A stretch of DNA of 64,000 nt from Rhyacichthys aspro (GCA_036850595.1 CM072152.1:23883179-23947178), one strand, 5' to 3'; shown: positions 47,434-60,780, numbered from the stretch's first letter. Notes: generated from the sequence alone by a model not told the origin. Translations and numbers: made by a program.

Positions 47434-47890
47434 CTTGTTCCTGTCTCAGACTCCACTCTCCTCCAAAAGCAGCCGTGGGACCTCTCCTGCTTTTATCTAA
47501 AATCTGCTCAAAATTCAGCGTCAGGACGACAGTTATCTCCTCCTCGTTAAACATTACGTGATTGAATTGACAGTATTTATCTGTGTTTTACGTTGCCTCC
47601 CTTTTCTCTGTTGATGCTTTTCTTTTTTCAGCTGTTTCTCTGTTAAAAGACATATTCAGCTGAAAATACACTTTATCTGCAGCTATTAAACTTCCTGGAA
47701 CGTCATGTGACAAGTGTCGACCAATGGGAGCGCTCCTTTTAGTTTTCTGTTCCTGAATAGAGGTTCTCATCTATTACAATCCCTTAGAATAAACAGTAGA
47801 TGGATCAGAAAGACTGTTTTTACACAAATAATTTTACATAAACTTTTTGGGGTTTAAACCATTTTCGCAACTAGAGGAAAAGACAAAAAA
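47434..47890 (-). repeat. Dispersed repeat family, reverse copy E
   Basis: A close relative of copy D 2.6 kb upstream in the same orientation, sharing long stretches (GACGACAGTTATCTCCTCCT, CCTCCCTTTTCTCTGTTGATG, AACTTCCTGGAACGTCATGTG) and the downstream TTTGGGGTTTAAACC. It lacks the CCAATCACA segment present in D and A. The 127-codon reverse frame at 47171-47554 partly covers this repeat. Confidence 0.68.
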
Positions 47891-48792
47891 AGAAAATAAA
47901 AATGTATTAATTTGAGTTGGGGTCTTGGTGCTATTTCCTGTTCTTGAGATTTGTTCTTGTTTTCCCGTTTTATTTTTTAGACCTTTTTTCTTTTATTGCA
48001 ATAAGTCTCCGTGAGTGTGGTTCTTACTGTAACCGTCCTATAAGTTCAATTGTTACTAAACTTTTTGAAATGTTTAAATCACAGTGGACAGTCTTAAAGC
48101 CTTAAAGATCACTGCGTTCTTTTAAGTCAACGCATATCAAGCCTTAGTCATGTACAGTAACATATTCTCTTGTGCTGATGTTAATTTGTTATGTAAATGC
48201 TTCAGTGACTGAGCCCGTCTTCTTGAAGCAGGATGTAATTAAAATTCTCCTGAGAGTGTGTAACGCTGCAGCAGAAACAGAGCTTATTATGAATTGATTT
48301 TTACGGTACACGCCGCTTTATTCCTCTCCGTCTCACTCCTCTTTCTTTTAAGCTGACGCCCACTCTTTTCCTTATCCGCTCCATCCTAAGCCTCCTCTCT
48401 TTTTTAAGAAACAACCCTCCTGCCCCCATAGCCCCCTGTATCATCCCATCTTCTGTACAATCTGCTGACTGTGATCCAGCCTTTGCAATGGTCCAATTTT
48501 AACTTCATTTTACTTTAACGGCTCTGCTACATTCAGACTTGAATTTATTCCCCATTTGTCCAGACTCGATTTTCTCATGAGCCCAAAGCTTTCTCTGCAG
48601 CTCTGAATATTTATGACACCGATGGATTTGTTTCACACACAATGTTGTCTTTTAACGGAAGCAGCCTTTACTCGGCACTGAACTGAACTAATCTTTGAAG
48701 CAAATATTTGATCGTACTCTGTGTTAACTCAATTATAACAAGTAAACCAGCAAATAAATGGAATTAAAAGGATGTAATAGTGTAACTAGTGC
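47891..48792. other. Unannotated intergenic sequence
   Basis: Nothing recognised. Confidence 0.5.
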
Positions 48793-48926
48793 TTATTTAT
48801 TTATTTTTTTTTTATTTATGTATTTATTTCATTTTTTTATTTATTTTTTTTTTTTATTTATTTTTTTATTTTATTTTTTTATTTATTTAGAGCAAATGAA
48901 ATAAATAAAATAATAAAAATAAATTT
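48793..48926. repeat. TTTA-rich tract switching to AAAT, AT palindrome
   Basis: About 95 bases of T-rich TTTA units end in TTTATTTATTT, then AGAGCAAATGA, then AATAAATAAA and more A-rich units. The T-rich and A-rich ends are reverse complements around an 11-base centre, so the tract can form an AT-rich stem. Confidence 0.85.
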
Positions 48927-51900
48927 GCATATTTCCAACAATTTCCTAAAATAAAATATTTAACCAGATTTCTTGTAAGTTTTTCTACAATAATGTTTCC
49001 ATCAAAGTGTCACAAAAGTCCTGTCTCTGTTTAAGATATAAAACAAATCTGACGCAAACTTTTTAATACTTATATATTAAAATTAATATAAAAAGAGAGT
49101 TAACCTTTTAGCAGAGATGAGCTTAAGGTGTCTGTTTCTAAAAACTGTGTTAAAAAAAAAAAAACACAGGTACAATGTTCTTAAACTGGGAATAAAAAAC
49201 AGGAACAGAGAAAGTGGCTGCTGTTTTTGGCTGGATATCTCCGGTTTGTTTGTTGTTTCTGGCTCCTGTTGAAGCTGTGAATTTTAATGGCTGTCTCTCT
49301 GGAGGGTTTCCATATAATGTGAGGTTTGATCCTGCTGTTGTTGTTGTTGAAGCCTGTGTTTGTGGTGACTTTATAAATGAGTTTGTTGGGAGTTGTTACT
49401 GCTGCTGTGAGTTCTGCTGATGGTGCCTTTGAGAGCCGTGAGCTGAAATGGAGTCAACCGAGCGAAACTGCTTTTGTCACTTTGTCATTTGCAAATCCGA
49501 TATGCTTTCTTGATTTTATCATCCCTTCATGATCAAATAGTTTTCTCATTATTACAACTTTGATGCTGTGCTTCCACTGCTGTCGTTGTCTTTAGTTCTA
49601 GTTTAGGTCTTTACTCTTAAACTCTTACCTCGGACTTGAACTGAGCTCGTCTTTACTTGGTCTAGAGTTTAAATCAAGCCTTTCCATGATCTCAGCTTAT
49701 TTTTTGTTCATATTACTCTGTCACAAACCCAAAACTACAGGATTTCAGCTCCAATTCTCCAGCCACCACCACTGCTGGGTTTTAGTTTAGTTTAGTTTGG
49801 TCATGACTGGGTCTCAGTGACTGATATCTACAAATAACACGTGATTTGATGAAATGTTTGCTGTGTATTGTGGCTTGGGACTTACAATTAAAATCAACCT
49901 CAGTTTCAAACATGCACATCACAAGTACACTGATTAAAAAAGGACAAAAACAGTTACCATAAAGTTAAAATGCAGCCAGTAATGATTAAAAAGCAAACAA
50001 ATCTGTATTTTGACTGGGCCTTTTACTCTTATTTTGAAAAGCCAATAACCTTGCACTTTTTTGTGTCTTTTTATTGACAGGAATCTATAACTAACACAAG
50101 ACTTTCCAAAACACAAGCAGTTGTTATTGTGTTCATTCTGTCTTTATGAGCCTCTTGACGATAAAAAAAACATCAATTATGTCAAAAGTCATCAATTCCA
50201 TTTCATTTTACTTGTCATTGTGAGACAGGAAACTGAAATACGCTTTGATAGACTGGATTTAATTAAAGTTTGGATGTTGGGGCATTATCCTAAATGTGTG
50301 TAAATGCTGTTGGTGCGTCATTTATGTGAAGGAGGAATATGGTGTCATTACAATATGGTGGCATTTCTCCTGAGAGTTTGATTGATGTTAGCTGTCTGTG
50401 CTTTATCAGGATCAAACCAAACCGGCGTCGGGGTCACGTCGGGGTCACGGTGCTCTGTCAGTCTCTGGGTTCACGCCTGACTCTATTAGCCAGCGGCGTT
50501 AACGGGAAAATAACAGGAAACACACAAGAATGGAGCGCATTAATTAAACTTTACATTTGTTTTCAGGCGTTGAGCAGAAGAAGAAATCCTGCTTTAATGA
50601 CAAGTGCCAGGCTGTATTTTAATTAATATGTGACTTATATTTTACTTATAATACTAATAATTGTAGTATTGAGATCATTTAGCCTTTATAATTAGGAACT
50701 GGTGCACTTTTTATAAGCTTTATGTTTATATAACTTTGGGACCAGTGTGATTTTTTTTTCTTTTTTTTTTTTCCTAAAGCGAGAGAACCTTTACTAAGTT
50801 ACTCTTTCCATTTCATTTTAGGAATAATTCACTGCTGGGGCTGACATTTATTTTTACATCATATTAGAACTAACATGTGTTTGGCCCAATTGTATTTAAA
50901 TATTTCATATGTTTTGCATTGTTACAGATATTCTTTTAACTTGTCTCTGTGTGTTTTTTTGTATTTTTACCCATTAATCGTGTTATTTTATGTTCCTGTC
51001 TGGGGACTGCTGACGGGAATTAGCACTTTAGCTACAATCAGGCACATTTACAGCAGATGTTCGTTAACGTGCATTGTCCCTAAATAAATAAATAAAAATA
51101 AATACATTTAAGACTGTTGTGTTCAAGACTATTTAGTCAGAAACAAAGAAAATGCTGCTAAAAATGGAGAAAAAAGTACTCACAAAAATGCTATTGTTCA
51201 AAAAATAAGCTATATTCATCATAATTAATCTGTAGCTGGAATAACACACAGTTGTATAGCTTTAAATCTTTAATATCATGTAGTGAAAGTTTTCTTCTGT
51301 GAGAGCTGGTGAACTTAAATCACCAGAAGCCTTCGTGGGAGTTTATCTAAAACCTATTATAAGTTTCCCAAAAGCCAAACTCCAAAAGGAACCAAATCCA
51401 GTTTGTGTGTGACTTCACTGTAAACCTTCAGCTGGATAAAAAAGTCATTGCTACATACTGTATTTCCATGTACTTTTTTATTTCTTTGGGCAAAAGCAGG
51501 AAATTGCTTTCCACGGTCGGAGGAATTGTTTTTACTGTTGTGTCCCAGAGGTACACAGTGAATTAGTCGAAGGGCGTCGGTGCCCTCTGCTCCGTCTGCG
51601 CCCGACTCATTGCAAAAGCATTCTGAAATTGAAAAGGCCGAGCTCTCTGTCATTTCATCCATCATTTTGTTTTTTTCAGGTTTGTTTTGCTGAAGCTTTC
51701 AATCTTTTCTGGCAGTTTCCAAACAGTTGACTATCGCTGTGTGTTTGGTTTATCGAGGAAAGTATGTGTTTGATTCATGCTGTTTCTGCTCCGTTATTAC
51801 GTCTCCCGGTTTATGATTATATACAAGTGTTCTGAGATGTAGTCCAGCCTTTTGTTTCCTACATAATGTGTCCCTCTTAATGCGGAGTTCTAGTGCACTG

Positions 51901-52167
51901 GGTTCAGAGAAAGAATGTTAAACTCTGTCCAGGGCTGACATAGAGTAGTGCTGTGAGAAAGAGTCCAAAAGCTGCAGTTTTAAATGTCTCAAAGAGTAAG
52001 AAGTGTTTGAGATTTTAGGGTGTTTTTATATTAATTACATCTGGTTTAGTGTGTTTGTAAATGTCTAGATGTGGATGTACTTGTGTGAGACTGAATAAGC
52101 TGAGCCCAAAGACAAAATCCTGTTTTTACTTGGAACAGATAAAGTTTCTATTCTTCTTAGGTTGTGT
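48927..52167. other. Unannotated intergenic sequence
   Basis: No gene is supported. It includes small T-runs (50751-50774) and a short AAAT run (51083-51105). Confidence 0.5.
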
Positions 52168-52852
52168 TTCTTCTTCTTCTTCTTCTTCTTCTTCATTCTT
52201 CTTCTTCTTCATTCTTCTTCTTCTTCATTCTTCTTCATTCTTATTCTTCTTCATTCTTATTCTTCTTCATTCTTATTCTTCTTCATTCCTCTTTTTCATT
52301 CTTCTTCTTCATTCTTCTTCTTCTTCATTCTTCTTCTTCTTCATTCTTCTTCTTCTTCATTCTTCTTCATTCTTATTCTTCTTCATTCTTATTCTTCTTC
52401 ATTCTTATTCTTCTTCATTCCTCTTTTTCATTCTTCTTCTTCATTCTTCTTCATTCTTCTTCTTCATTCTTCTTCTTCTTCATTCTTCTTCTTCTTCATT
52501 CTTCTTCTTCTTCATTCTCCTCGTCCTCCTCCCTCCTCCCTCCTTCCTCCTCCTCCTCCTCCTCCTCCTCCTCTTCATTCTTCTTCTTCTTCATTCTTCT
52601 TCTTCTTCATTCTTCTTCATTCTTATTCTTCTTCATTCTTATTCTTCTTCATTCTTATTCTTCTTCATTCTTATTCTTCTTCATTCTTATTCTTCTTCAT
52701 TCTTATTCTTCTTCATTCTTATTCTTCTTCATTCCTATTCTTCTTCATTCCTCTTCTTCAGTCTTCTTCTTCTTCTTCTTCAGTCTTCTTCTTCTTCTTC
52801 TTCTCCTTCTCCTTCTCCTTCTCCTTCTCCTCCTCCTCCTTCTTCTCTTAAA
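52168..52852 (+). repeat. TTC-rich polypyrimidine satellite, about 0.69 kb
   Basis: It starts with (TTC)9, then mixed ATTCTTCTTCTTC units, a 16-bp unit ATTCTTCTTCATTCTT repeated many times, a TCC-rich block (about 52517-52573), and ends with CTTCTC and TCC units. A roughly 132-bp higher-order block including CATTCCTCTTTTTCATTC occurs twice (52284 and 52416). All three forward frames stay open for 229-264 codons because no stop can form easily in such DNA; the S/F/L/I-only 'proteins' are spurious. GAA/TTC tracts can form triplex DNA. Confidence 0.97.
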
Positions 52853-54895
52853 TAGAAAACAAAGTCACTAGTTCAGTTACTTCCTGGTTCTTATTGTTCA
52901 TTTGTTCTGGAACCAAAGACACACCAGACTCATCTTTCTCCAGAGACACTAGGTGGCGCTATCAGAGTAGAGTCTTTGGGTAATCAGTCTGATTTGATGA
53001 CAGTGGGATTTAATGGGCTGATGTCATTATTATATTTCTATAAACTTGACTTATAACTGCACCAAACAAATAAATCATATTATCTCCTCATTGTTTGGAA
53101 GCAGATCAAATACATCATCTTTTACAGGATTTACAAATGTGGTTTGATTGAAGTTCATTTGGTAGAATTAATACTTCTCCAAATAAAACACAGCAAGTTC
53201 ATCAGAGTTTATTTAACCACAGGAAACATGGTGTGAGTACGCAACATAAAAGTTTATAAATGTCTCATTTAGTGTCTCTTTAGGACCCTTTTTTGATATT
53301 TCCAATAGAAAAACAAGTTAGAGCACTTTTCAAAAGATTTTAAAAACGTTTTGCTCACCAACCAATTTCAAACAAAAGACAAATCCAGATTTATTTTGGT
53401 TGTAGATAAACCTCCTGTTGTTTAGTTTTTCTGTGTTGTGTTTTCTTCTGAGTGCTTTGATTGGTTTAGAGCTGCAAACTCAAATGTCACAAAGGAATAA
53501 AAATGTAAAAAATGTTAAAAATACATTCCTCTGCACATAGATGAGAAGCTTTTTGTGTTGAATAATGTCATTTCTTGCTAGTTATATGTATTTTTATAAC
53601 GTGACTTTAACCAACAATGTTCTTTACGTCTCAACTGAACATCTTTGAGAATCAAAAAGTCTTTAGTCCTTGTTTTATGTCCCATTCACTGCCCTTTCCC
53701 GTCAAACCTGAAAATACATCTGGGACTTAATGCCCTGTGGACTGATGCAGAATAACACTGGATTTGGTAAAAGGCTTCTTCAATGTCAGTAAAAGACCAA
53801 CTATAATAAACTCTGGGACGATGTTTGAAGATATAAATAGTGAGACAACTTTTGAGGGACTTGTAACATCCCGGGACACGTCCGCATCACGTCCCCGTCA
53901 CATATTGATCTTCCTAATTCAAAGTCTCGTACCTGTTTGTGCTATCTGGCAGGAAGCAGGTACATATTACCTTTCACTATGCAAGCACCTGCAGTAATGA
54001 TCCCGTCTAATGGAGCGGAGCTGCCTCTGCACTAAGAGCCTCTCTGTGGGTTAATGAGCTGTGCGTATGCCTCTGTGTGCGTTTATCTGTGTGTACGGGA
54101 ACAAAAAGCACGGGTAAAAGTCCGTCCGCAGGATATAATCAGAATAAATTAAGATAAGGGCGGCCTATTGTTTTAGCAGCGTGCTTCTGGTGCACTATAA
54201 AGAGGAGGAAGTATGGAAGTCCTGTAAAAGCGTGTAAATTAAGAAAATGAGTCATGCACAAGACTGGGCTTAACACCAAAGACGTGTTTTAATACAGAAA
54301 AAAAATGTTATGTAGTTATGTAATCCCATTTCCTGTAGACTCTCATATTAACTGTTCATAGTTGACAGATTTTGGACATTTTTGTTGAAGATTTGTCTAA
54401 AGTATGAAAGGTACAAGACCATAACAAGTGATACAGGAAATTAACTTAACACAGAGTAGAACAGCAACTGGAAATGTCATCAGGTTTTTAAATAAATAAA
54501 GATAGAACACAAAGCACACCTTTTATTCCACACATACGTCCCTATAGAGTAATGAATGTGCTGTTTTCTCTCGGTGCATGTAAACACACCACAAATATTG
54601 TCATAAATGGGATGAGGCTCAATGTGGAGGTAAAAGTATCAACAAACCAACTCCTGCTGCTTGTATTTCACCCCTTGACTCATTTGAGAGGGGGCAGTTT
54701 TGAGTGTTTAGTTGTTACAGCTCGTTTTAGACGAAGATGAACATTGCCAGAAGGATAAACACAGAGAGATTATCGACTACAGCTGGATATTTACAGGAAA
54801 AACTGAAGCCCAGTTGTGATGGACACGGTTCACCACAGCTTCTCAGAGAGTTTATATTCACTCTGAGCTTCTCTGAATAAAGGCAAACGCAAGGT
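52853..54895. other. Unannotated intergenic sequence
   Basis: Contains the CTCF-like site at 52946-52960. The stretch about 53950-54190 is GC-balanced and might be regulatory, unproven. No gene is supported. Confidence 0.45.
52946..52960 (+). promoter_or_regulatory. CTCF-like binding motif (forward)
   Basis: ACACTAGGTGGCGCT fits the CTCF core CCACTAGRKGGCRC except at the first base. It lies about 90 bases after the TTC tract. Confidence 0.4.
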
Positions 54896-55110
54896 TTTAG
54901 TTTCTTTCTCTTTTTCTCTGCTTATGTTTTCTTGTTTTAAACTGTTCCATTGTGCAAAGACATATTCAGAAACGGAAATAAATACTTTTTCTTTTTTTCC
55001 TTTTCGAGAACAAGTTGTGATTGGCCAAAGACTGTAAACACTGAACATCTGTTAAAATCCTTAAAAAAGAGCCAAGATGATGCCTTAAAGTCAGTTTTTT
55101 TCCACAGATA
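54896..55110 (-). repeat. Probable diverged reverse copy F of the dispersed repeat
   Basis: The reverse strand shows AAGGATTTTAACAGATG, GGCCAATCACAACTTG, GAATATGTCTTTGCACAATGG and GAAACATAAG-type stretches in the same order as copies D and E, and the flank TTTTTCCACAGATAATATATTTT resembles the flank of copy D. Similarity is patchy. Confidence 0.45.
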
Positions 55111-56350
55111 ATATATTTTTTAAAATGTGATTAATGACTAAACAGTTTACTCACATGCACGAAAAAAATCAATAAAAAATGCTTTCCTTTTGTTTAATGA
55201 TGGCTACTCTTTCCTATGTTGGTCTCAGTCTTAAAAAACAACAATAATGTGGAGCCAACAGATGTAAAAGTACAATATTGATATGTCTTTTCATAAAAAT
55301 CTTAACAATCCACTGTAAACTGTACTAAAGGATAGGATTTACAGAAGGCTAATTCATTTCTTCTTGTTGTTGTTTTGCTGCCAGAGGTTTGTTTTTTTCT
55401 GAGCAATCGAAAGTCCATTTACTGTCGGAAGTAATTCATGAATCATTCTGAATAAACCTCGTCAAGTTTAAGAGATTTAATCACATTTAGCTTCGTTGCA
55501 TCAACTGCATCGCTCTAAACTCCAGACGAGGCAAGAATACATGTTTGTTTTATGGATAATGTCATTTTGTTAATTAAATGCCCTCGTAATAGTATGATAT
55601 TTCCATTTGCAGACGTTTACGTGGTCACTTAATGACTGCATTGGGGGAATTGTTCAGTGATTTCATTTGTCTCTCTCTATTCGTTTAACTCCATCTGTGT
55701 CACTGGGTTTAAGCTCTTCTGCTCCATTAAAGCGGCTGTAAACAGATGTGTGTCGTGGTCTCAGGTGGAGCCACAAACGGTTGCCAGGCTCCGCATCAAA
55801 TCCCAGGAAAGCCAGCCTCTCTCTGTGTGTCCAGTCACTTTATTCTTTCCTATTAATCTGCCTTGTTGCTTTTCCGAGTAAACTGCAGCCGGACCAGACG
55901 AGCAGGAGGGAAAGAGCACGATAAATTTGTCAAAACACACACATCTGCTGGAGAAATAAGTTAATATAGCACTTAAATTTGTATGAATTGACAGAAAATA
56001 AGCCTTATGTTCTTTCAATCTTCCTGCAGCTGTGAGAAATATTGCACTAAAATCTAAAAGTATTACATTTACACAAAGAAACAGACTCATTAGATTTAGA
56101 CAACAGCTATAACTTGTATATATTCTGCCTTGGTTTATCAGTAACTATGGCTTTAACAATAACTATGGATTTATCAATAACTATGTCTTCAAAAGGACTT
56201 GTCTGATTTTAGAAGCAGCATCTAAAATTTGGGGTAAAATCAACAAAGGTCATTAATTTGGACAAAGATGCTCAATGTCAGTGCAGTATCATGTTTTAAT
56301 TTGCATTTTGTCTTTAAACCAGACATGTCCGGCCCTTAGTCAGGCCTAAA
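55111..56350. other. Unannotated intergenic sequence
   Basis: Nothing recognised apart from a short triplicated AACTATGG word near 56144-56185. Confidence 0.45.
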
Positions 56351-56985
56351 GACTAAAACCTGCTCAAATCCATCTAAAACCTGCTCAAATCTGACTAAAA
56401 CCTGTTCAAATTTGACTAAACCCTGTTCAAATACGACTAAAACCTGTTCAAATCTGACTAAAACCTGCTCAAATCTGACTAAAACCTGCTTAAAACGGAC
56501 TAAAACCTGTTCAAATCCATCTAAAACCTGCTCAAATCTGACTAAAACCTGTTCAAATCTGATTAAAACTTGCTTAAAATGGAATAAAACCTGCTCAAAT
56601 CTGACTAAAACCTGCTTAAAACGGACTAAAACCTGCTCAAATCCATCTAAAACCTGCTAAAACCCCTCATGACTAAAACCTGTTCAAATCCACTAAACCA
56701 AAAAAAAAAAATAAAATGGACTAAAACCTGTTCAAATCCATCTAAAACCTGCTCAAATCGACTAAAATCTAATAAATCCTCAAATCTGACTAAAACCTGC
56801 TTAAAACGGACTAAAACCTGCTCAAATCCATCTAAAACCTGTTCAAATCTGACTAAAACCTCCTCAAATTCGACTAAAACCTGTTCAAATCCGACTAAAA
56901 CCTGCTTAAAATAGACTAAAACCTGTTCAAATCTGATTAAAACTTGCTCAAATCTCTTTAATAAATCTGACTAAAACTGTTCAGA
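56351..56985 (-). repeat. 21-bp minisatellite, fourth locus (reverse)
   Basis: About 30 units of CTAAAACCTGCTCAAATC type, the reverse complement of the GGTTTTAGTTGGATTTGA family but with mostly CTGACT where the other arrays give CCAACT. Unit variants (TGCTTAAAACGGA, TGTTCAAATCCAT) recur in a multi-unit pattern, so blocks of several units have duplicated together. An A-rich interruption lies at about 56700-56715. Forward frames read as TKTCSNL-type heptads and are not genes. Confidence 0.93.
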
Positions 56986-56992
56986 GACATTC

Positions 56993-57095
56993 ATGCGTTG
57001 TTGAATCGGTGAATCTACCTCAGACCCAAAGCTACTGGGACAGGCTCCAGTCACATGACCCTGACAAGACTAACTAGAGGATAAATGAATGAATA
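56993..57095 (-). repeat. TGACTGGAGCCTGTCCCAG repeat, adjoining the minisatellite
   Basis: The reverse strand reads TTCATTCATTTATCC, GGGTCATGTGACTGGAGCC, TGTCCCAGTAGCTTTGGGTC, then GATTCACCG and the minisatellite. It is the same family as 27305-27440, in the same position relative to the array. Confidence 0.58.
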
Positions 57096-59908
57096 ATAAA
57101 ATCCTTTTGCATTTACTTCAGGTGACACATTCTGACTTAAATTTGTTTTTTAAATGATAGTTTTGTGAATTTAATGGTCTCTCAAAGATAAACTTCAACC
57201 ATAATTCATGATTATAAGTTTTGAAAACAGCAACAGAAGGTTTTTGTCCGATTAAACACTTTCTGTCTTTGACCAAGTACATTTTGGCCTAAGTCTTCCA
57301 TTAACCTGACTATAATCAAAGTCTTTTCAAACCATATCCAATATTTTTGCACAAAACAAATAGCAGTAAAGGAATTGCCTCATCCCATCCACCTTTAGCA
57401 TCAAATATCCACAAATATAGATAGTAATATTCAGACTGATTCACTAAATGACCTATTTTTGAAGAAGCTATCATTTCAAAAGCTTGTTTACTCCTGTGGA
57501 AGATTCTGGCTGAGTATTTGTCCCTGTCATCACACATTTTCACCTAATCCTGTTTTAAACTGCAGCTCGTTTGAAAGGGATCCAGCAGTTTGTTTGTGTT
57601 TTAAGTGTTTATGAGAAAAATCTTGGAACGGCTCTCTGAAAGGATAAACCACGTGTTTGTGCGGTGAATCAAAGAGGATTTGATTAGTTTTTTCCGTCTC
57701 CCGGTGGAAATTAGGCCACATACGCGCGTCCCTGAAGAAATGAGAGAAAATGGCTTTACGTCACTGCTTTAAATCCTTAATATTCAGAGTATTAGCTTGT
57801 CACCACTAGAGGGCACCACCTTCACAGTCTATATTAGATATTATGGAGCAAAGAATCCAATGCAAAGGGCTGTTAAATGTTAAGGAAATTAGGTTTTAAA
57901 GAAGAACAACAAGAAAAACACAGCTTCTTTCAAGGATAATTGAGGTGAATGGTGCAGGTTCCATAATGGATGAAGTAAGGAAGCAAATACATCTGTCTTG
58001 TCTTTGTTTATTTGAATATTAATCTTTGAGGTGCTAGTGTTGGGAATTTAATTCAGCTGATTATTATGTTGCACGTGTCCAGCTGAAAAATGAGTGTGGC
58101 ATCGACGCAAACGCTGTAATTTATTCACTTAAGACACAAAAGCAGAGCCCGGCCGACGCTGACGGGACTAAAATGAGCTTTATTGAAACTGTAAAAGGAA
58201 ATTTGGAAGAAAATGTGACATAAATGGTAAGAATTGGGGAAAAGGCTGCTTATAACTTACTTAAATACAAATCCCTTTTATTCCTTAATGTCCATTTTCT
58301 TCTCTTGTTGGGTTTCTCGCTGGAGTCATGGTAGTTTAGTTTTGTGATTATCTTTCTTAACACAGTTCTTTTTGTTTATTCTCATCTGTTTTCTCTGGAG
58401 CTGCTCATCCTTCTGTAAATCTTTGTCATTTGACCTTATTTTGAGACAGAAACAGACACTGTAGCCGTATCGTTTTCAAGTAATTCATTATGTCTTTCCA
58501 TTTTAACGTCAATCAAACGTCACCTGAACGTATCTGCTTCTCGGACGGAAAGCTTTGTGTTGGAATAAATAAATATTTACGTATTATTGAACTAAAATAT
58601 GAACAAGAACATATTTAGATGCATTAAAGTCAGCTGTTAAATGCATAGCCACTGGGGTGTGCTCTAATATCAACATTAAAACGAAATCTTTCAACACTTG
58701 AGAGTTTTTCCATCAAACACACAACATTACAGTCACTTTTTTTGAAGAAGCGAAGACTATTTTGTGTTACTTACTCTGAAATCTAAAAGGATATTAAACA
58801 GATGATGAGCTACAGTGAAATTGACCTCACACCAATAAAAATCAAAGCTGCATTTAGAGTTTAAAGCTGATTGAAGAGTCCTGTCCCATCGTGGAGTAAT
58901 ATTCACAATTGAAACCTCATTGTGGTCCCATCTTTAGCGGCTGGTGGGTGTTCATCTTCCTCCTCGGCGTTGGGCTGCAGCTAAATCGGAGAAAATAAAT
59001 GGCTTCATTCATAGTCCGTAATGTGAGTGTGTAATAAAGATGAGTGTCAGAGTCATTACTGAGAGCAAATATGAACCGGGGCTGGTACAGACTCATGGGT
59101 CGGGGATTTATTTAAGTCTATTCTGTAAAGAGCGACGAACGAAGGGACTGTTTGACTTGGAGTTAAGATTATAGTCGTTATTGATCGCTCGATTGGTACG
59201 TTTTGAGTTGACATAAGGCCTAATCTATTACACTTCTGCAAATCCACAAATACATCGACAGTGCTGCAAATGTTATGGACGTAAAGGAAAGAAAAGTGGC
59301 CAAAAAATGAAAGATTAAGTGGATATTTGAATGAAATGTTTGCGGTAATTGCAGAATTTGTAATAATCTGTAATGTTCAGTCACTTACTTCTGAATCAGT
59401 ATTTAAAAAAACAACTTATTCAGTGGATTGAACAAAATGATTATTAGAAGTCATTTTTAAAGCATTTCAAGGACTGTTCTATTACCACAAAAATATAATC
59501 TGAATACTTCTTATTTGAAGTAGCAAATCTTACCTATTTGTGGTTACCATGGCTACGAGAACCATGATTTTTTGGGTTTTATTTGTAGAAAAAACATGTG
59601 ATGATGAAACTGTTACCAAAAGAACAACACTTTTAACGTCAACACCAAAAAAAGATTTACAGAATTAAGATCGCACCTGAAAGTGATGCACAAACTTCAT
59701 CTCGGGCTTTTTTTTTTTCCTTTTTCTGCAGCTAAAATAAACGTATAGGCTTTAAGACAGAAAGTGGTTGTTTGTGGTGGACATTAAACCCTACTTTTCC
59801 ACAGAAAACCAGCTCGGGACCAAAATAACTTGATGTGATTCCATAGATCAACTACAGAGAGCATCCTGGAGTCATTCTGGAGAACACAACGACAAATATA
59901 TCGCTCTA
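57096..59908. other. Unannotated intergenic sequence up to the gap
   Basis: No gene or repeat is supported apart from the CTCF-like site at 57803. The last bases before the gap have no match to sequence left of 19435. Confidence 0.5.
57803..57816 (+). promoter_or_regulatory. CTCF-like binding motif (forward)
   Basis: CCACTAGAGGGCAC matches the CTCF core at all positions. With the site at 52946 it shares the forward orientation, opposite to the site at 18216. Confidence 0.45.
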
Positions 59909-60008
59909 GNNNNNNNNNNNNNNNNNNNNNNNNNNNNNNNNNNNNNNNNNNNNNNNNNNNNNNNNNNNNNNNNNNNNNNNNNNNNNNNNNNNNNNNNNNN
60001 NNNNNNNN
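59909..60008. other. Assembly gap of 100 N
   Basis: Exactly 100 undetermined bases, the conventional placeholder for a gap of unknown size. It falls where AAAT microsatellite sequence would begin. What follows duplicates 19.4-23.6 kb. Confidence 0.98.
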
Positions 60009-60182
60009 AAATAAATAAATAAATAAATAGATAATTGACTAAATAAAAAAATAAAAAATAGATAAATAAAAAAATAAAAAAATAGAAAAATAAATAAATA
60101 AAAAATAGAAAAATAAATAAATAAAAATAGATAAATAAATAAAAAATAAATGAATAAATAATAAATAAATAATAGTAAATAA
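60009..60182. repeat. AAAT microsatellite, copy 2
   Basis: Tandem AAAT with AAATAGAT interruptions, truncated on the left by the N gap. Shorter than its partner at 19435-19752. Confidence 0.92.
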
Positions 60183-60745
60183 TGGGAATGTCCTCTTATC
60201 ATCCTCAAACAGGCCAACAGGACTTTATCTGATCTCACCTCGTCATAAAATACTTTCTGATGAACTCTGGATTCCTCTTTGTAAATAAAACTCATTTATT
60301 TAGTCAAACGTTTTAATAAAATGATGGACAAATGGAAACACAGATGACTTTATTTGCTGCTGTTTCTTTTCATTTGTGACTCTTTGTTTGTTGTTAGATG
60401 TGTTTATCTGTTTTGATTTGAGTAGCTTCCATGTCCAAAGACAAATTTCTCCCACGGGACACAAATAAAGAACCTTAACAAATATTATTTTATGTCTGAT
60501 TTTTTTTTTTTAGTAGAAGCTTCTGAGCAGTTTACTTGGGACACACACAAAATAACCTTCTCACTGTAAAAAATAAACTGTTTAAAGAGAACTTTTTAAT
60601 AACACAAAAGACCGCTCGTGTAAAGCTGCCAAAACTCGCCGTGGTCGGGAACAAAATCTCCGCGAGGAAAGAAAAGTGCTGAACCGACAACTGCGCTGTG
60701 CTGGAGCCGCAAGGACCAGCCTTCACTGACGAGGCTGTTTTTCAA

Positions 60746-60780
60746 ATAGAACTTTATTAACAATAAACATGGAGGACTAT
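60746..60780 (+). other. 35-bp micro-inversion relative to copy 1
   Basis: An exact reverse complement of 20321-20355, bounded by ATAG and CTAT in both copies. Confidence 0.9.

Noticed and set aside
52061..52855. Open frames of 229-264 codons in three forward frames
   Set aside because: They are open because TTC/TCC-rich DNA rarely makes stops. The products consist almost only of S, F, L and I, and all frames are open together.
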